This document shows, piece after piece, positions 1 through 6,838 of a stretch of DNA of 8,372 nucleotides (positions are counted from its first letter, which is position 1; every line of letters begins with the position of its first letter). This stretch comes from Acetobacteraceae bacterium. Its GTDB lineage: Bacteria > Pseudomonadota > Alphaproteobacteria > Acetobacterales > Acetobacteraceae. A program made the position numbers and the translations under genes. The notes beneath the pieces were generated by a model. It had not been told where the DNA came from. It did not search any database and was given only the letters and a program-made list of their open reading frames with translations. The stretch covers positions 1-8,372 of the forward strand of contig CANJSR010000199.1 of assembly GCA_947476855.1 (NCBI GenBank). The letters are read 5' to 3'.

Positions 1-1
1 G

Positions 2-2200
2 AATGACGAACGCGCCCGCGTCGCCGCCCAGCAGGTCGATCCGGCGCTGCTGGCCAAGGCCACCGACGACTCGGTCCAGGCCGAGGGCGATCTCGCCGCC
101 GCGCGCGTGGCCCTGGAAGCCGCCGAACAGGCGCGGGCCGCGACCACCGCCCGGCTGGGCAGCGTGCGCGAGGCGCAGACCACGGCCGATTCCACCCGTG
201 CCCGTCTGGCCGCCGAATGCCAGGCGCTGGCGGAGATCCTCGCGGTGAAGGACGGCGAGCGCTGGCCGCCGATGGTCGACGCCCTGACGGTGCCGGCCGG
301 CTTGGAAGCCGCGCTTGGTGCCGTGCTGGGGGAGGAACTCACCTCCGCCCTCAACCCCGCCGCCGCGCGCCACTGGCGGGAACTGCCGGCCTTCGATCCG
401 ACGCCCGTCCTGCCGGAAGGTGCCGTCGCGCTGGATACGCTGGTGAAGGGGCCGCCGGTGCTGGCGCGGGCGCTGTCGCAGATCGGCCTGGTCGATGACG
501 ATGTATTCGGTGCCGCCCATCAGTCCGATCTGGCGCCGGGACAGGTATTGGTCTCCCGTGCCGGGGCGATCTGGCGGTGGGATGGCTATACCATTCGTGC
601 CGGCACCCCGACGGCCGCCGCCGTGCGCCTCCAACAGCGCAACCGCCTCGCTGGCCTGAAATCCCGACTGGCCGAGGCCGAACAAGCCGCAGTCGCCGCC
701 CGCGCCGCTCGGACGGAAGCCGAAGCCGCCGCCCAGGCCGCGACCCAGGCCGAACAGCAGGCCCGCAACGCCCGCCGGGACCTGGAACAGAAGCTCGAAC
801 GCGCCCGAGCGGCGTTGGCGGCGTTGCGGAACCAGTCCGCGACCGCCGCCGCGCGCCTCGCCGCCGCCGACGACCAGTTGGGCCGGATGACCGGGGAACG
901 GGACGAAGCCGAGGCCGCTTTGGCCCAGGCCCGCGCCGCCCATGCCGACCTGCCCGACATCGCCGCCCTGCGTCAGGCGGTGGAAGCCGCCCGCGCCACC
1001 CTCTCGGCCGCCCGCGCTCGGGACGCCAGCGCCCGCGCCGCCAAGGAAACCCTAGTCCGGGAGCACAATGCCCGCGCCAACCGCCTGAAGGTGATCGCCG
1101 CCGAACGGACCGGCTGGGCCGAACGCGCCCGCGACGCCGCCGAACGGGTCACCGACCTCACTGCCCGCCTGGCCAATGCCCAGGACGAACAGGCCACCCT
1201 GGAAGCCGCACCCGCCGCCATCGCCGCCCGCCGCACCGAAGCGCTGGACGCGTTGCAGGCGGCCGAGGCCGAACACAAGCGCACCGCGGACATCCTGAAC
1301 CGCGCGGTCAACGACTCCGACGCCGCCGACCGGGCCGGGCGTTCGGCCGAGTCCAAACTGGCATCCTCCCGGGAAGACCTGGTGCGCGCCGAGGCCACCA
1401 AGCAGCAGGCCGACCACGCCTGGGGCACCGTCGCCGAACGCATCCTGGAACGCCTCGGCGCCAACCCCGCGCTGCCCGACCCGCCGGCCGAGGTCACCCA
1501 GGACACCGAGGAAAAGGCCCGCCGCAAGCTGGAACGTTTGCAAAAGGAGCGGGAGGAGATGGGCCCGGTCAACCTGCGCGCCGAACTGGAAGCCCAGGCG
1601 GTCGAGGAGCGGATGAACGCCATCGACAAGGACCGCGACGAGCTGACCACGGCGATCGCCAAGCTGCGCGGCTCCATCGGCCATCTGAACCGGGAGGGGC
1701 GGGAGCGCCTGAACAAGGTGTTCCAGGAGGTCGACCGCAACTTCCAGCAGTTGTTCAGCCGCATGTTCAACGGTGGGCGGGCGCATCTGGCCCTGGTCGG
1801 CTCCGACGATCCGCTGGAAGCGGGGCTGGAAATCTACGCCCAGCCGCCGGGCAAGAAGCTGGCGACTCTGTCCCTGCTGTCGGGCGGCGAGCAGGCGCTG
1901 ACCGCTTTGTCGCTGATCTTCGCCGTGTTCCGCTGCAATCCGGCGCCGGTCTGCGTCCTCGATGAGGTCGATGCCCCCCTGGATGATGCGAATGTGGAGC
2001 GGTTCTGCCTGCTGCTGATGGACATGGTGCGGGAAACCGGGACCCGCTTCCTGGTCGTCACCCATCACCCGCTGACCATGGCGCGGATGGACCGGCTGTA
2101 TGGCGTGACCATGCAGGAACGCGGCGTGTCCCGCCTGCTGTCGGTCGACCTGGCACAGGCCGAACTGATGCTGGACCAGCCGGCGACAGCGGCGGCCTAG
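2..2200 (+). CDS. smc: Chromosome segregation ATPase SMC, C-terminal part (5' end outside window)
   Basis: The frame is open from the left edge to a TAG stop, giving 732 residues. SMC is the DNA-loop-extruding ATPase of the bacterial condensin (SMC-ScpA-ScpB) that compacts and segregates the chromosome. Numbering from the first residue in the window, a short piece of the first coiled coil is followed by a hinge at about 85-210. An Ala/Glu/Arg-rich second coiled coil spans about 210-560. The C-terminal head carries the ABC signature LSGGEQ (626-631), Walker B VCVLDEVD (650-657), the D-loop after it and an H-loop His (688, in VVTHHPL). The pre-signature stretch PPGKKL is also typical. The N-terminal head with Walker A, roughly 400 residues, must lie upstream. 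The hinge ends in a WRWDGY-type segment rather than the PGG/TGG form common in Firmicutes. I associate that form with alphaproteobacterial SMCs from memory only. The frame is intact. Confidence 0.96.
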   Translation, partial: NDERARVAAQQVDPALLAKATDDSVQAEGDLAAARVALEAAEQARAATTARLGSVREAQTTADSTRARLAAECQALAEILAVKDGERWPPMVDALTVPAGLEAALGAVLGEELTSALNPAAARHWRELPAFDPTPVLPEGAVALDTLVKGPPVLARALSQIGLVDDDVFGAAHQSDLAPGQVLVSRAGAIWRWDGYTIRAGTPTAAAVRLQQRNRLAGLKSRLAEAEQAAVAARAARTEAEAAAQAATQAEQQARNARRDLEQKLERARAALAALRNQSATAAARLAAADDQLGRMTGERDEAEAALAQARAAHADLPDIAALRQAVEAARATLSAARARDASARAAKETLVREHNARANRLKVIAAERTGWAERARDAAERVTDLTARLANAQDEQATLEAAPAAIAARRTEALDALQAAEAEHKRTADILNRAVNDSDAADRAGRSAESKLASSREDLVRAEATKQQADHAWGTVAERILERLGANPALPDPPAEVTQDTEEKARRKLERLQKEREEMGPVNLRAELEAQAVEERMNAIDKDRDELTTAIAKLRGSIGHLNREGRERLNKVFQEVDRNFQQLFSRMFNGGRAHLALVGSDDPLEAGLEIYAQPPGKKLATLSLLSGGEQALTALSLIFAVFRCNPAPVCVLDEVDAPLDDANVERFCLLLMDMVRETGTRFLVVTHHPLTMARMDRLYGVTMQERGVSRLLSVDLAQAELMLDQPATAAA

Positions 2201-2245
2201 CCACTTGCGAGAATGGCCGGAAAGGGTCCACGCTCCTGGAAAGAC

Positions 2246-2252
2246 AAGGGAG
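2246..2252 (+). promoter_or_regulatory. Ribosome binding site deciding the oxidoreductase start
   Basis: AAGGGAG lies 8 nt before ATG 2261. The earlier in-frame ATG at 2213 has no comparable site and would add 16 residues in front of the first barrel strand, so 2261 is preferred. Confidence 0.6.
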
Positions 2253-2260
2253 ACGCGACC

Positions 2261-3313
2261 ATGGAATTCGGCATGTTCCACGAATTTCAGCGCCGACCGG
2301 GCCAGACGGAAGCCGAGGCGTTCGCGGAGTCCTTCGAGCAGGTCGATGCCGCCGAACAATCCGGCCTCGACGTCATGTGGCTGGCGGAACTGCATTCGGC
2401 GCCCGAGCGGTCGGTCATCTCCGCGCCTATGACGGTCGCCAGCGCCATCGCCATGCGGACCAAGCGCATGAAAATCGGCATCGCCGTCCAGGTCCTGCCG
2501 CTCTGCCATCCGATCCGCATCGCCGAGGAGGCGACGACGGTCGACCACCTCAGCCAGGGCCGCCTGATCATGGGCGTCGGCCGCTCAGGCTTCCCGCGGA
2601 CCTACCAGGCCTATGGCATCTCCTACGCCGAAAGCCGGGAACGGTTTGCCGAGGTGATGGAAATCCTCAAGCGCGCCTGGACGCAGGAGACGTTCTCCTT
2701 CCACGGCGATTTCTACCATTTCGACGACGTCTGCGTGACGCCGAAGCCGTTCCAGGCACCCTACCCCGAGTTGCGGATGGCGGTGAACAGCCCCGACTCG
2801 TTCGAACAGACCGGGCGCCTCGGCCTACCGATCTTCGTCGCAACCCGGCTCGGCGATCTGAACGAACTGGTGCCCAACCTGCGGATCTACCAGGAGGCCT
2901 GGGCCAAGGCCGGCCATCCCGGCAAGGGCCGCATCTTCCTGCGCGTGCCGGTCTATATCGCCGAGACCGAGAAACAGGCGCGGGAGGAACCGCAGGAAAG
3001 CGTGATGCATTTCTACCGCTACCTCGGCGCCCGGATCGAACAGTCGGCCGCCCAGGAAGGCGCCCGCGCCATCGAGAACCGGGCCGAACGCGGCGCGAGG
3101 CTGATGAACATCGACTATGACGAGGTGCTGCGGAGCAAGATCATCGTCGGCACACCGGCCATGGTCGCCGACCGGCTGGGCGCGCTACGAGAAGAACTGG
3201 GTCTGACCGGCATCCTGGCGGAACTGAACTGCGGGATGCGGATCCCGCACGGACAGGTCATCAACTCCCTGCGGATGATGTGCGAGCAGGTGGTGCCCCG
3301 GTTCCGGGGATAG
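2261..3313 (+). CDS. LLM-class flavin-dependent oxidoreductase (luciferase-like monooxygenase)
   Basis: A 350-residue protein of the bacterial luciferase-like family, whose members are TIM-barrel enzymes using reduced FMN or F420 to oxidise varied organic substrates. It opens with a first barrel strand (MEFGMFHEF). Family-typical stretches follow: LPLCHPIRIAEEATTVDHLSQGR split across 79-101, a glycine turn GVGRSGF (105-111), FYHF (151-154) and PKPFQAPYP (161-169). The C-terminal part holds GTPAMVADRLG, a common element in which the cofactor-side helix follows a conserved GTP. No signal peptide or membrane segment is seen, so it is probably cytoplasmic. It lies 60 nt after smc on the same strand and converges with the next gene 41 nt away. 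Neither neighbour suggests a substrate. The family assignment is firm; cofactor choice (FMN or F420) and reaction cannot be read from the sequence. Confidence 0.9.
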   Translation: MEFGMFHEFQRRPGQTEAEAFAESFEQVDAAEQSGLDVMWLAELHSAPERSVISAPMTVASAIAMRTKRMKIGIAVQVLPLCHPIRIAEEATTVDHLSQGRLIMGVGRSGFPRTYQAYGISYAESRERFAEVMEILKRAWTQETFSFHGDFYHFDDVCVTPKPFQAPYPELRMAVNSPDSFEQTGRLGLPIFVATRLGDLNELVPNLRIYQEAWAKAGHPGKGRIFLRVPVYIAETEKQAREEPQESVMHFYRYLGARIEQSAAQEGARAIENRAERGARLMNIDYDEVLRSKIIVGTPAMVADRLGALREELGLTGILAELNCGMRIPHGQVINSLRMMCEQVVPRFRG

Positions 3314-3354
3314 GCGTTCGTCGACTCGGTCTGGAGGTTTGATAGCCCCCAGGC

Positions 3355-4140
3355 TCAGGCCATCAGACCCTTGACCGCCAGCAGAACCAGCAGGGCGGCG
3401 TTGACGACCAGCACGAAGGGGGCGACCGAGGCGATGGCTGCCTGCCATTTCCGCCCGGCGGCGTGCCCGGCGATCCCGACGGCGATCAGGGCGGGCATCG
3501 TGCCGGCCCCGAACGCCGCCATGCCCAGTGCCCCCATCAGCGGATCATGGCTGGCCGCCGCGGCCGCCAGCCCGCCGTAGAGGAACCCGCACGGCAGAAA
3601 CCCCAGCAGAACCCCCAGCGAAACCCCGCGCGGCGTTCCCCAGGGGAACGAGAGCGGCATCCACCCCGGCCCTCCCCCCTTGGGCGGGAGGGCCGGGGTG
3701 GGGGATAATCCCCCCGCGACCGGAACCCGCCGCACCCGGGTCCGAACCGCGGCCCGCCCGAATCGTCCCGCGCTCCGCCGCCAGGCCATGAGCACGAACA
3801 GCCCCGCGGCCAGCATCAGCAGCCCAGCCGCCAGGTAAGGCACATCCGACAGCGCCGCCCCGCCGAACCCGGCGACGGCACCCAGCGCGGCATAGGTCAG
3901 GACCCGGCCCGCATGGTACGGCAGCAGCAGGGCCGAACCGATCCGCCGCCGCTCACACATCGTCCCGGCGGGCATCACGGCCAGGCGATCCGCGACCTGC
4001 CCCAGCACGAATCCACCGCACATCGGGCCGCAATGCAGCGTGCTGCCGGCGGCGCCGGCGAGGAACAGCCCCACGACCAGACCGCCTTCCAGCGGGATCG
4101 CGCCACACAAAGTGCCCAGGAATTCAGGAATGATCTGCAC
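3355..4140 (-). CDS. DsbD_2/TauE-SafE-like membrane protein, possibly cbb3-oxidase metal supply or maturation
   Basis: A 261-residue polytopic membrane protein with about six hydrophobic segments. Two paired cysteine motifs stand out: HCGPMC (36-41) at the start of the first membrane segment and GFLPCG (180-185) in the middle of the protein. These fit the cytochrome c biogenesis/DsbD-like transmembrane family (often named sulfite exporter TauE/SafE) whose genes commonly sit beside ccoGHIS clusters. Here it diverges from ccoN across 140 nt that contain an FNR/FixK-type box. A role in copper handling or redox maturation of the cbb3 oxidase is inference from the motifs and location; a sulfite-export role has no support here. 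The start is GTG at 4138-4140, with AGGGGA (4147-4152, minus strand) 6 nt upstream. Residues about 147-160 are encoded by a palindromic element inserted in frame, in the loop between the LLMLAAGLFVLMAW segment and the LGVLLGFLPCG segment. The linker (about 121-173) looks longer than needed, and the frame is intact. Confidence 0.82.
   Translation of the reverse strand: MQIIPEFLGTLCGAIPLEGGLVVGLFLAGAAGSTLHCGPMCGGFVLGQVADRLAVMPAGTMCERRRIGSALLLPYHAGRVLTYAALGAVAGFGGAALSDVPYLAAGLLMLAAGLFVLMAWRRSAGRFGRAAVRTRVRRVPVAGGLSPTPALPPKGGGPGWMPLSFPWGTPRGVSLGVLLGFLPCGFLYGGLAAAAASHDPLMGALGMAAFGAGTMPALIAVGIAGHAAGRKWQAAIASVAPFVLVVNAALLVLLAVKGLMA
3661..3701. repeat. Palindromic element inside a coding sequence (16-bp perfect arms)
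   Basis: Arms 3661-3676 and 3686-3701 are exact reverse complements, separated by a 9-nt loop (CCCTTGGGC) that can partly pair with itself. Read on the minus strand it encodes PTPALPPKGGGPGW (residues 147-160) of the membrane protein without breaking its frame. PTPALP-type peptides are a typical by-product of GC-rich palindromic repeats dispersed in proteobacterial genomes. Directly beside it, 3700-3714 (GGGGGATAATCCCCC) forms a second short palindrome that may belong to the same element. Only one copy is present in this window, so dispersed-repeat status is inferred. Confidence 0.75.
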
Positions 4141-4146
4141 AACCGG

Positions 4147-4152
4147 TCCCCT
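4147..4152 (-). promoter_or_regulatory. Ribosome binding site supporting the GTG start of the membrane protein
   Basis: On the minus strand AGGGGA lies 6 nt before the GTG at 4140. No ATG or GTG start further upstream in this frame was found before an in-frame TGA. Confidence 0.5.
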
Positions 4153-4175
4153 AGCATGGGAGGCCTCCGGTACCG

Positions 4176-4189
4176 TTGATCTGTGTCAA
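4176..4189. promoter_or_regulatory. FNR/FixK-type binding site in the divergent spacer
   Basis: TTGATCTGTGTCAA matches the TTGAY-N4-RTCAA consensus of the CRP/FNR family (FnrL, FixK, Anr) at every fixed position. Its centre lies about 98 nt before the ccoN start and about 42 nt before the start of the divergent membrane-protein gene. cbb3 operons in alphaproteobacteria are classic targets of FixK or FnrL, which activate under low oxygen. I could not identify convincing -10 elements for either direction, so which gene or genes it activates is inferred. No second copy was seen in the spacer. Confidence 0.82.
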
Positions 4190-4270
4190 TGCCGCACCGC
4201 GGCATAGCGGGCAGCGTGGCAGTGGACGGTTCAACATAGGCCCGTCCGGGAAACGCGCGCGGTGGCAACC

Positions 4271-4274
4271 GGAG
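4271..4274 (+). promoter_or_regulatory. Ribosome binding site deciding the ccoN start
   Basis: GGAG lies 6 nt before ATG 4281. It favours this start over the upstream in-frame TTG at 4176, which is itself part of the FNR/FixK box. Confidence 0.6.
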
Positions 4275-4280
4275 TTGCAG

Positions 4281-5942
4281 ATGAAAATCGAGGGAAGCGA
4301 TCTTTTCGTCGGCCTGATGGTCACGGTTCTGGGCCTGATCGGTCTGGTGCTGGGATCGGGTGCCACGGATGACGGCATGTATGTGTTCGGCCTGTCGCTG
4401 GCCGGGTTCTCAGCCGTATTCGTGGTCGGGCTGGTGAAGCGACATTACGACAAGATTGAACTGAAGCAGGCGGCGTACGCCACGGCGGTCGCGCAGGGCG
4501 GCTATCCGTCGATCACGTATAACGAGGACGTGGTCCGCAAGTTCGTGATCGCCACCATGTTCTGGGGCGTGGTCGCGTTCCTGGTGGGCGTGGTGATCGC
4601 ATCGCAGCTTGCCTGGCCGGTCGCGAACCTGGGCCTACCCTTCACGAATTTCGGCCGATTGCGCCCCGTGCACACCTCGGCGGCGATCTTCGCGTTCGGC
4701 GGTTCCGCGCTGTTCGCGACATCGTTCTACATCGTCCAACGGACCTGCCGAGCACGGTTGTTCGGCGGGGAGGCGCTGGCGAATTTCATTTTCTGGGGCT
4801 ACCAGTTCTTCATCGTCATGGCGGCGCTGTCCTATGTGATGGGCTACAGCCAGGGCCAGGAATACGCTGAACCAGAATGGCACCTGGACCTGTTCCTGAC
4901 GCTGGTATGGGTGCTTTACGCGGTGGTGTTCATCGGCACCGTGTTCCTGCGCGAGGAACCGCATATCTACGTCGCCAACTGGTTCTTCATGGCGTTCATT
5001 CTGACGATCGCCGTGCTGCATCTGGGCAACAACCTGGCACTGCCGGTGTCGATCTACACCGCCAAAAGCTACAACGTGGCCTCGGGCGTGCAGAACGCGA
5101 TGATCCAGTGGTGGTATGGCCACAACGCGGTGGGCTTCTTCCTGACCGCGGGCTTCCTGGGCATGATGTACTACTTCATCCCCAAGCAGGCGAACCGCCC
5201 GGTCTATTCCTATCGGATTTCGATCGTCCATTTCTGGTCCCTGGTGTTCATGTATATCTGGGCCGGCCCGCATCACCTGCATTGGACCTCCTTGCCCGAC
5301 TGGGCGCAGACGCTGGGCATGGCGTTCTCGATCATGCTGTGGATGCCGTCCTGGGGTGGCATGATCAACGGCCTGATGACGCTGTCGGGTGCCTGGGACA
5401 AGCTGCGGACCGACCCGGGGCTACGTTTCTCGGTCACCGCCGTCGGCTTCTACGGCATGTCGACCTTCGAGGGTCCGGTGATGTCGATCCGCGCGGTGAA
5501 CGCGCTGTCGCACTACACCGACTGGACCATCGGCCACGTCCATTCCGGCGCCCTTGGCTGGGTCGCCTTCATCAGCTTCGGCGCGATCTACTATCTGGTG
5601 CCGGTGCTGTGGAAGCGGGAGCGTCTTTACTCCAACAAGCTCGTGTCGTGGCACTACTGGATCGCGACGCTGGGCATCGTCTTCTACATCAGCGCGCTGT
5701 GGGTCGCCGGCATCATGCAGGGCCTGATGTGGCGCGCCTATGACAGCTTCGGGTTCCTCCAGTACTCCTTCGCCGAGTCCGTGAACGCGATGCACCCCTA
5801 CTATGTGATCCGGTTCCTGGGCGGTGTGCTGTTCCTCACCGGGGCCCTGATCATGGTCTACAACCTCATCCAGACAGTCCGCAGCCCCGTGACCGCCCGA
5901 CCCGTGTCGGACCGGGAAGCGCTGGCGGCGGCGGGAGCGTAA
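4281..5942 (+). CDS. ccoN: Cytochrome cbb3 oxidase catalytic subunit I (CcoN/FixN)
   Basis: A 553-residue haem-copper oxidase subunit I of the C family. It reduces O2 to water at the haem b3-CuB centre in the inner membrane, with electrons coming from CcoO and CcoP. Key residues are all present. His131 in RPVHTSA is a low-spin haem b ligand. CuB ligands are His281 ([10 protein letters not shown]), His331 and His332 (WAGPHHLHW). Tyr325, six residues before that His pair, is the position of the cross-linked catalytic tyrosine. Glu397 is in STFEGP. His419 and His421 ([11 protein letters not shown]) serve haem b3 and low-spin haem b. Residues 1-60 form two extra hydrophobic helices before the conserved core, as in alphaproteobacterial FixN proteins of about 550 residues, so the length is normal. 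ATG 4281 is chosen because of GGAG 6 nt upstream and the FixN-like N-terminus. It is the first gene of ccoNOQPG, 4 nt before ccoO, and probably under the FNR/FixK box. Confidence 0.98.
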   Translation: MKIEGSDLFVGLMVTVLGLIGLVLGSGATDDGMYVFGLSLAGFSAVFVVGLVKRHYDKIELKQAAYATAVAQGGYPSITYNEDVVRKFVIATMFWGVVAFLVGVVIASQLAWPVANLGLPFTNFGRLRPVHTSAAIFAFGGSALFATSFYIVQRTCRARLFGGEALANFIFWGYQFFIVMAALSYVMGYSQGQEYAEPEWHLDLFLTLVWVLYAVVFIGTVFLREEPHIYVANWFFMAFILTIAVLHLGNNLALPVSIYTAKSYNVASGVQNAMIQWWYGHNAVGFFLTAGFLGMMYYFIPKQANRPVYSYRISIVHFWSLVFMYIWAGPHHLHWTSLPDWAQTLGMAFSIMLWMPSWGGMINGLMTLSGAWDKLRTDPGLRFSVTAVGFYGMSTFEGPVMSIRAVNALSHYTDWTIGHVHSGALGWVAFISFGAIYYLVPVLWKRERLYSNKLVSWHYWIATLGIVFYISALWVAGIMQGLMWRAYDSFGFLQYSFAESVNAMHPYYVIRFLGGVLFLTGALIMVYNLIQTVRSPVTARPVSDREALAAAGA

Positions 5943-5946
5943 TCCG

Positions 5947-6666
5947 ATGTTCATCCGTCATGAAACCATCGAGAAGAACGCCGTCCTGCTGCTGGTGTTC
6001 ACGCTGATCGTCATCTCGATCGGCGGCCTGGTCGAGATCGTGCCGCTTTACCGGATCGAAACGACCGTCGAGCACGTGAAGGGCATCCGTCCCTACACCC
6101 CGCTCGAATCCCGCGGCCGCGACATCTACATCCGGGAAGGCTGCTACGCCTGCCACAGCCAGCAGATCCGCGCGCTGCGGGACGAGGTGGAGCGCTACGG
6201 CCATTACTCCCTGGCGGCCGAGAGCATGTATGACCACCCGTTCCAGTGGGGTTCCAAGCGCACCGGGCCGGACCTGGCGCGCGTCGGCGGGAAGTACTCC
6301 AACGACTGGCACTACGCGCATCTGATCAAGCCGACCTCGGTCGTGCCGGAATCGCTGATGCCGTCCTACGGGTTCCTGGCGCGGAACGAGCTGGACATGA
6401 CCGACCTGACGCGGCGCCTGGGCGCGCAGCGGATGGTGGGCGTGCCCTACTCGGACGACCAGATGGCCAACGCGGTCGCCGACGCGCGGACGCAGGCCGA
6501 TCCGGCCGCCGACAACGCCGCCCTGCTCAAGCGCTATCCGAAGGCGGTCACGGTGGCCGGCAACGGCCGCACGGTGACGGAACTCGACGCGCTGGTCGCC
6601 TATCTCCAGGTGCTTGGCACCATGGTCGACTTCGCCGATCCGGCGAACGAAAAGCCCCGGCAATAG
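5947..6666 (+). CDS. ccoO: Cytochrome cbb3 oxidase monohaem subunit II (CcoO/FixO)
   Basis: A 239-residue membrane-anchored c-type cytochrome that passes electrons to the haems of CcoN. One hydrophobic N-terminal helix (about 13-35) anchors it, with the haem domain in the periplasm. The single haem c site is CYACH at 66-70, in the family-typical [11 protein letters not shown]. Met138 in ESLMPSY is the expected axial ligand. The length fits the usual 200-245 residues. ATG 5947 begins 4 nt after the ccoN stop; a GGGAG within the last codons of ccoN can serve as its ribosome binding site, so the two are probably translationally coupled. The stop overlaps the AGGAGG of ccoQ. Confidence 0.97.
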   Translation: MFIRHETIEKNAVLLLVFTLIVISIGGLVEIVPLYRIETTVEHVKGIRPYTPLESRGRDIYIREGCYACHSQQIRALRDEVERYGHYSLAAESMYDHPFQWGSKRTGPDLARVGGKYSNDWHYAHLIKPTSVVPESLMPSYGFLARNELDMTDLTRRLGAQRMVGVPYSDDQMANAVADARTQADPAADNAALLKRYPKAVTVAGNGRTVTELDALVAYLQVLGTMVDFADPANEKPRQ

Positions 6667-6670
6667 GAGG
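6665..6670 (+). promoter_or_regulatory. Consensus ribosome binding site of ccoQ
   Basis: AGGAGG lies 5 nt before ATG 6676 and overlaps the ccoO stop codon. This full consensus site supports the small ccoQ gene as real and translated. Confidence 0.75.
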
Positions 6671-6675
6671 CCGCG

Positions 6676-6828
6676 ATGGAACTCACCTCGATGCTTCTCT
6701 GGCTGCGCGACCATTCCGGGCCGCTGATGATGTTCGCCTTCCTGCTGATCGTCGTGACCACGTTCTGGCCCGGCCGCAAGAAGCGCTTCGAACAGGACGC
6801 CCGTATCCCGCTTGACGACGACCGCTAG
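6676..6828 (+). CDS. ccoQ: Small cbb3 oxidase subunit CcoQ/FixQ
   Basis: A 50-residue protein, starting at ATG 6676 and ending with TAG 6826-6828. It has one membrane helix (about 15-31), then the family hallmark WPGRKKRF (31-38) with a positive cluster on the cytoplasmic side, and an acidic tail (LDDDR). CcoQ is the non-cytochrome subunit that helps keep the cbb3 complex stable and the c-type subunits associated. Position between ccoO and ccoP, a full AGGAGG site and a normal CcoQ length make the call secure despite the small size. The ccoQ stop is directly followed by the ccoP ribosome binding site. Confidence 0.95.
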   Translation: MELTSMLLWLRDHSGPLMMFAFLLIVVTTFWPGRKKRFEQDARIPLDDDR

Positions 6829-6832
6829 GAGA
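6827..6832 (+). promoter_or_regulatory. Ribosome binding site deciding the ccoP start
   Basis: AGGAGA overlaps the ccoQ stop codon and lies 6 nt before GTG 6839. It supports that GTG over the in-frame TTG at 6812, which would overlap the end of ccoQ. Confidence 0.65.
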
Positions 6833-6838
6833 CCCGTC

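Noticed and set aside
577..1965. Second long + strand frame inside smc
   Set aside because: Arg/Pro/Gly-rich frame shadow of the SMC coiled-coil coding sequence with no domain.
2213..2260. Earlier ATG for the flavin-dependent oxidoreductase
   Set aside because: The extra 16 residues precede the first barrel strand and have no family character; ATG 2261 has AAGGGAG upstream.
1052..2548. Long open frame on the minus strand across smc and the oxidoreductase start
   Set aside because: It is antisense to two firmly identified genes, has low-complexity composition and no recognisable domain; such frames are expected in GC-rich DNA.
3314..3354. Possible bidirectional terminator between convergent genes
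   Set aside because: No stable stem followed by a T-run is visible in either direction in these 41 nt.
3355..4140. Naming the membrane protein a sulfite exporter or CcoA
   Set aside because: The HCxxMC and LPCG motifs point to the DsbD_2-like group, not to classical sulfite export, and CcoA is a major-facilitator protein of different length and character.
4176..4280. N-terminal extension of ccoN from an in-frame TTG at 4176
   Set aside because: The TTG is the first half of the FNR/FixK box, has no ribosome binding site, and the added 35 residues do not resemble FixN; ATG 4281 has GGAG at the right distance.
6812..6838. Longer ccoP start at TTG 6812
   Set aside because: It would overlap the end of ccoQ and lacks a ribosome binding site; GTG 6839 has AGGAGA 6 nt upstream and gives a CcoP-like N-terminus.
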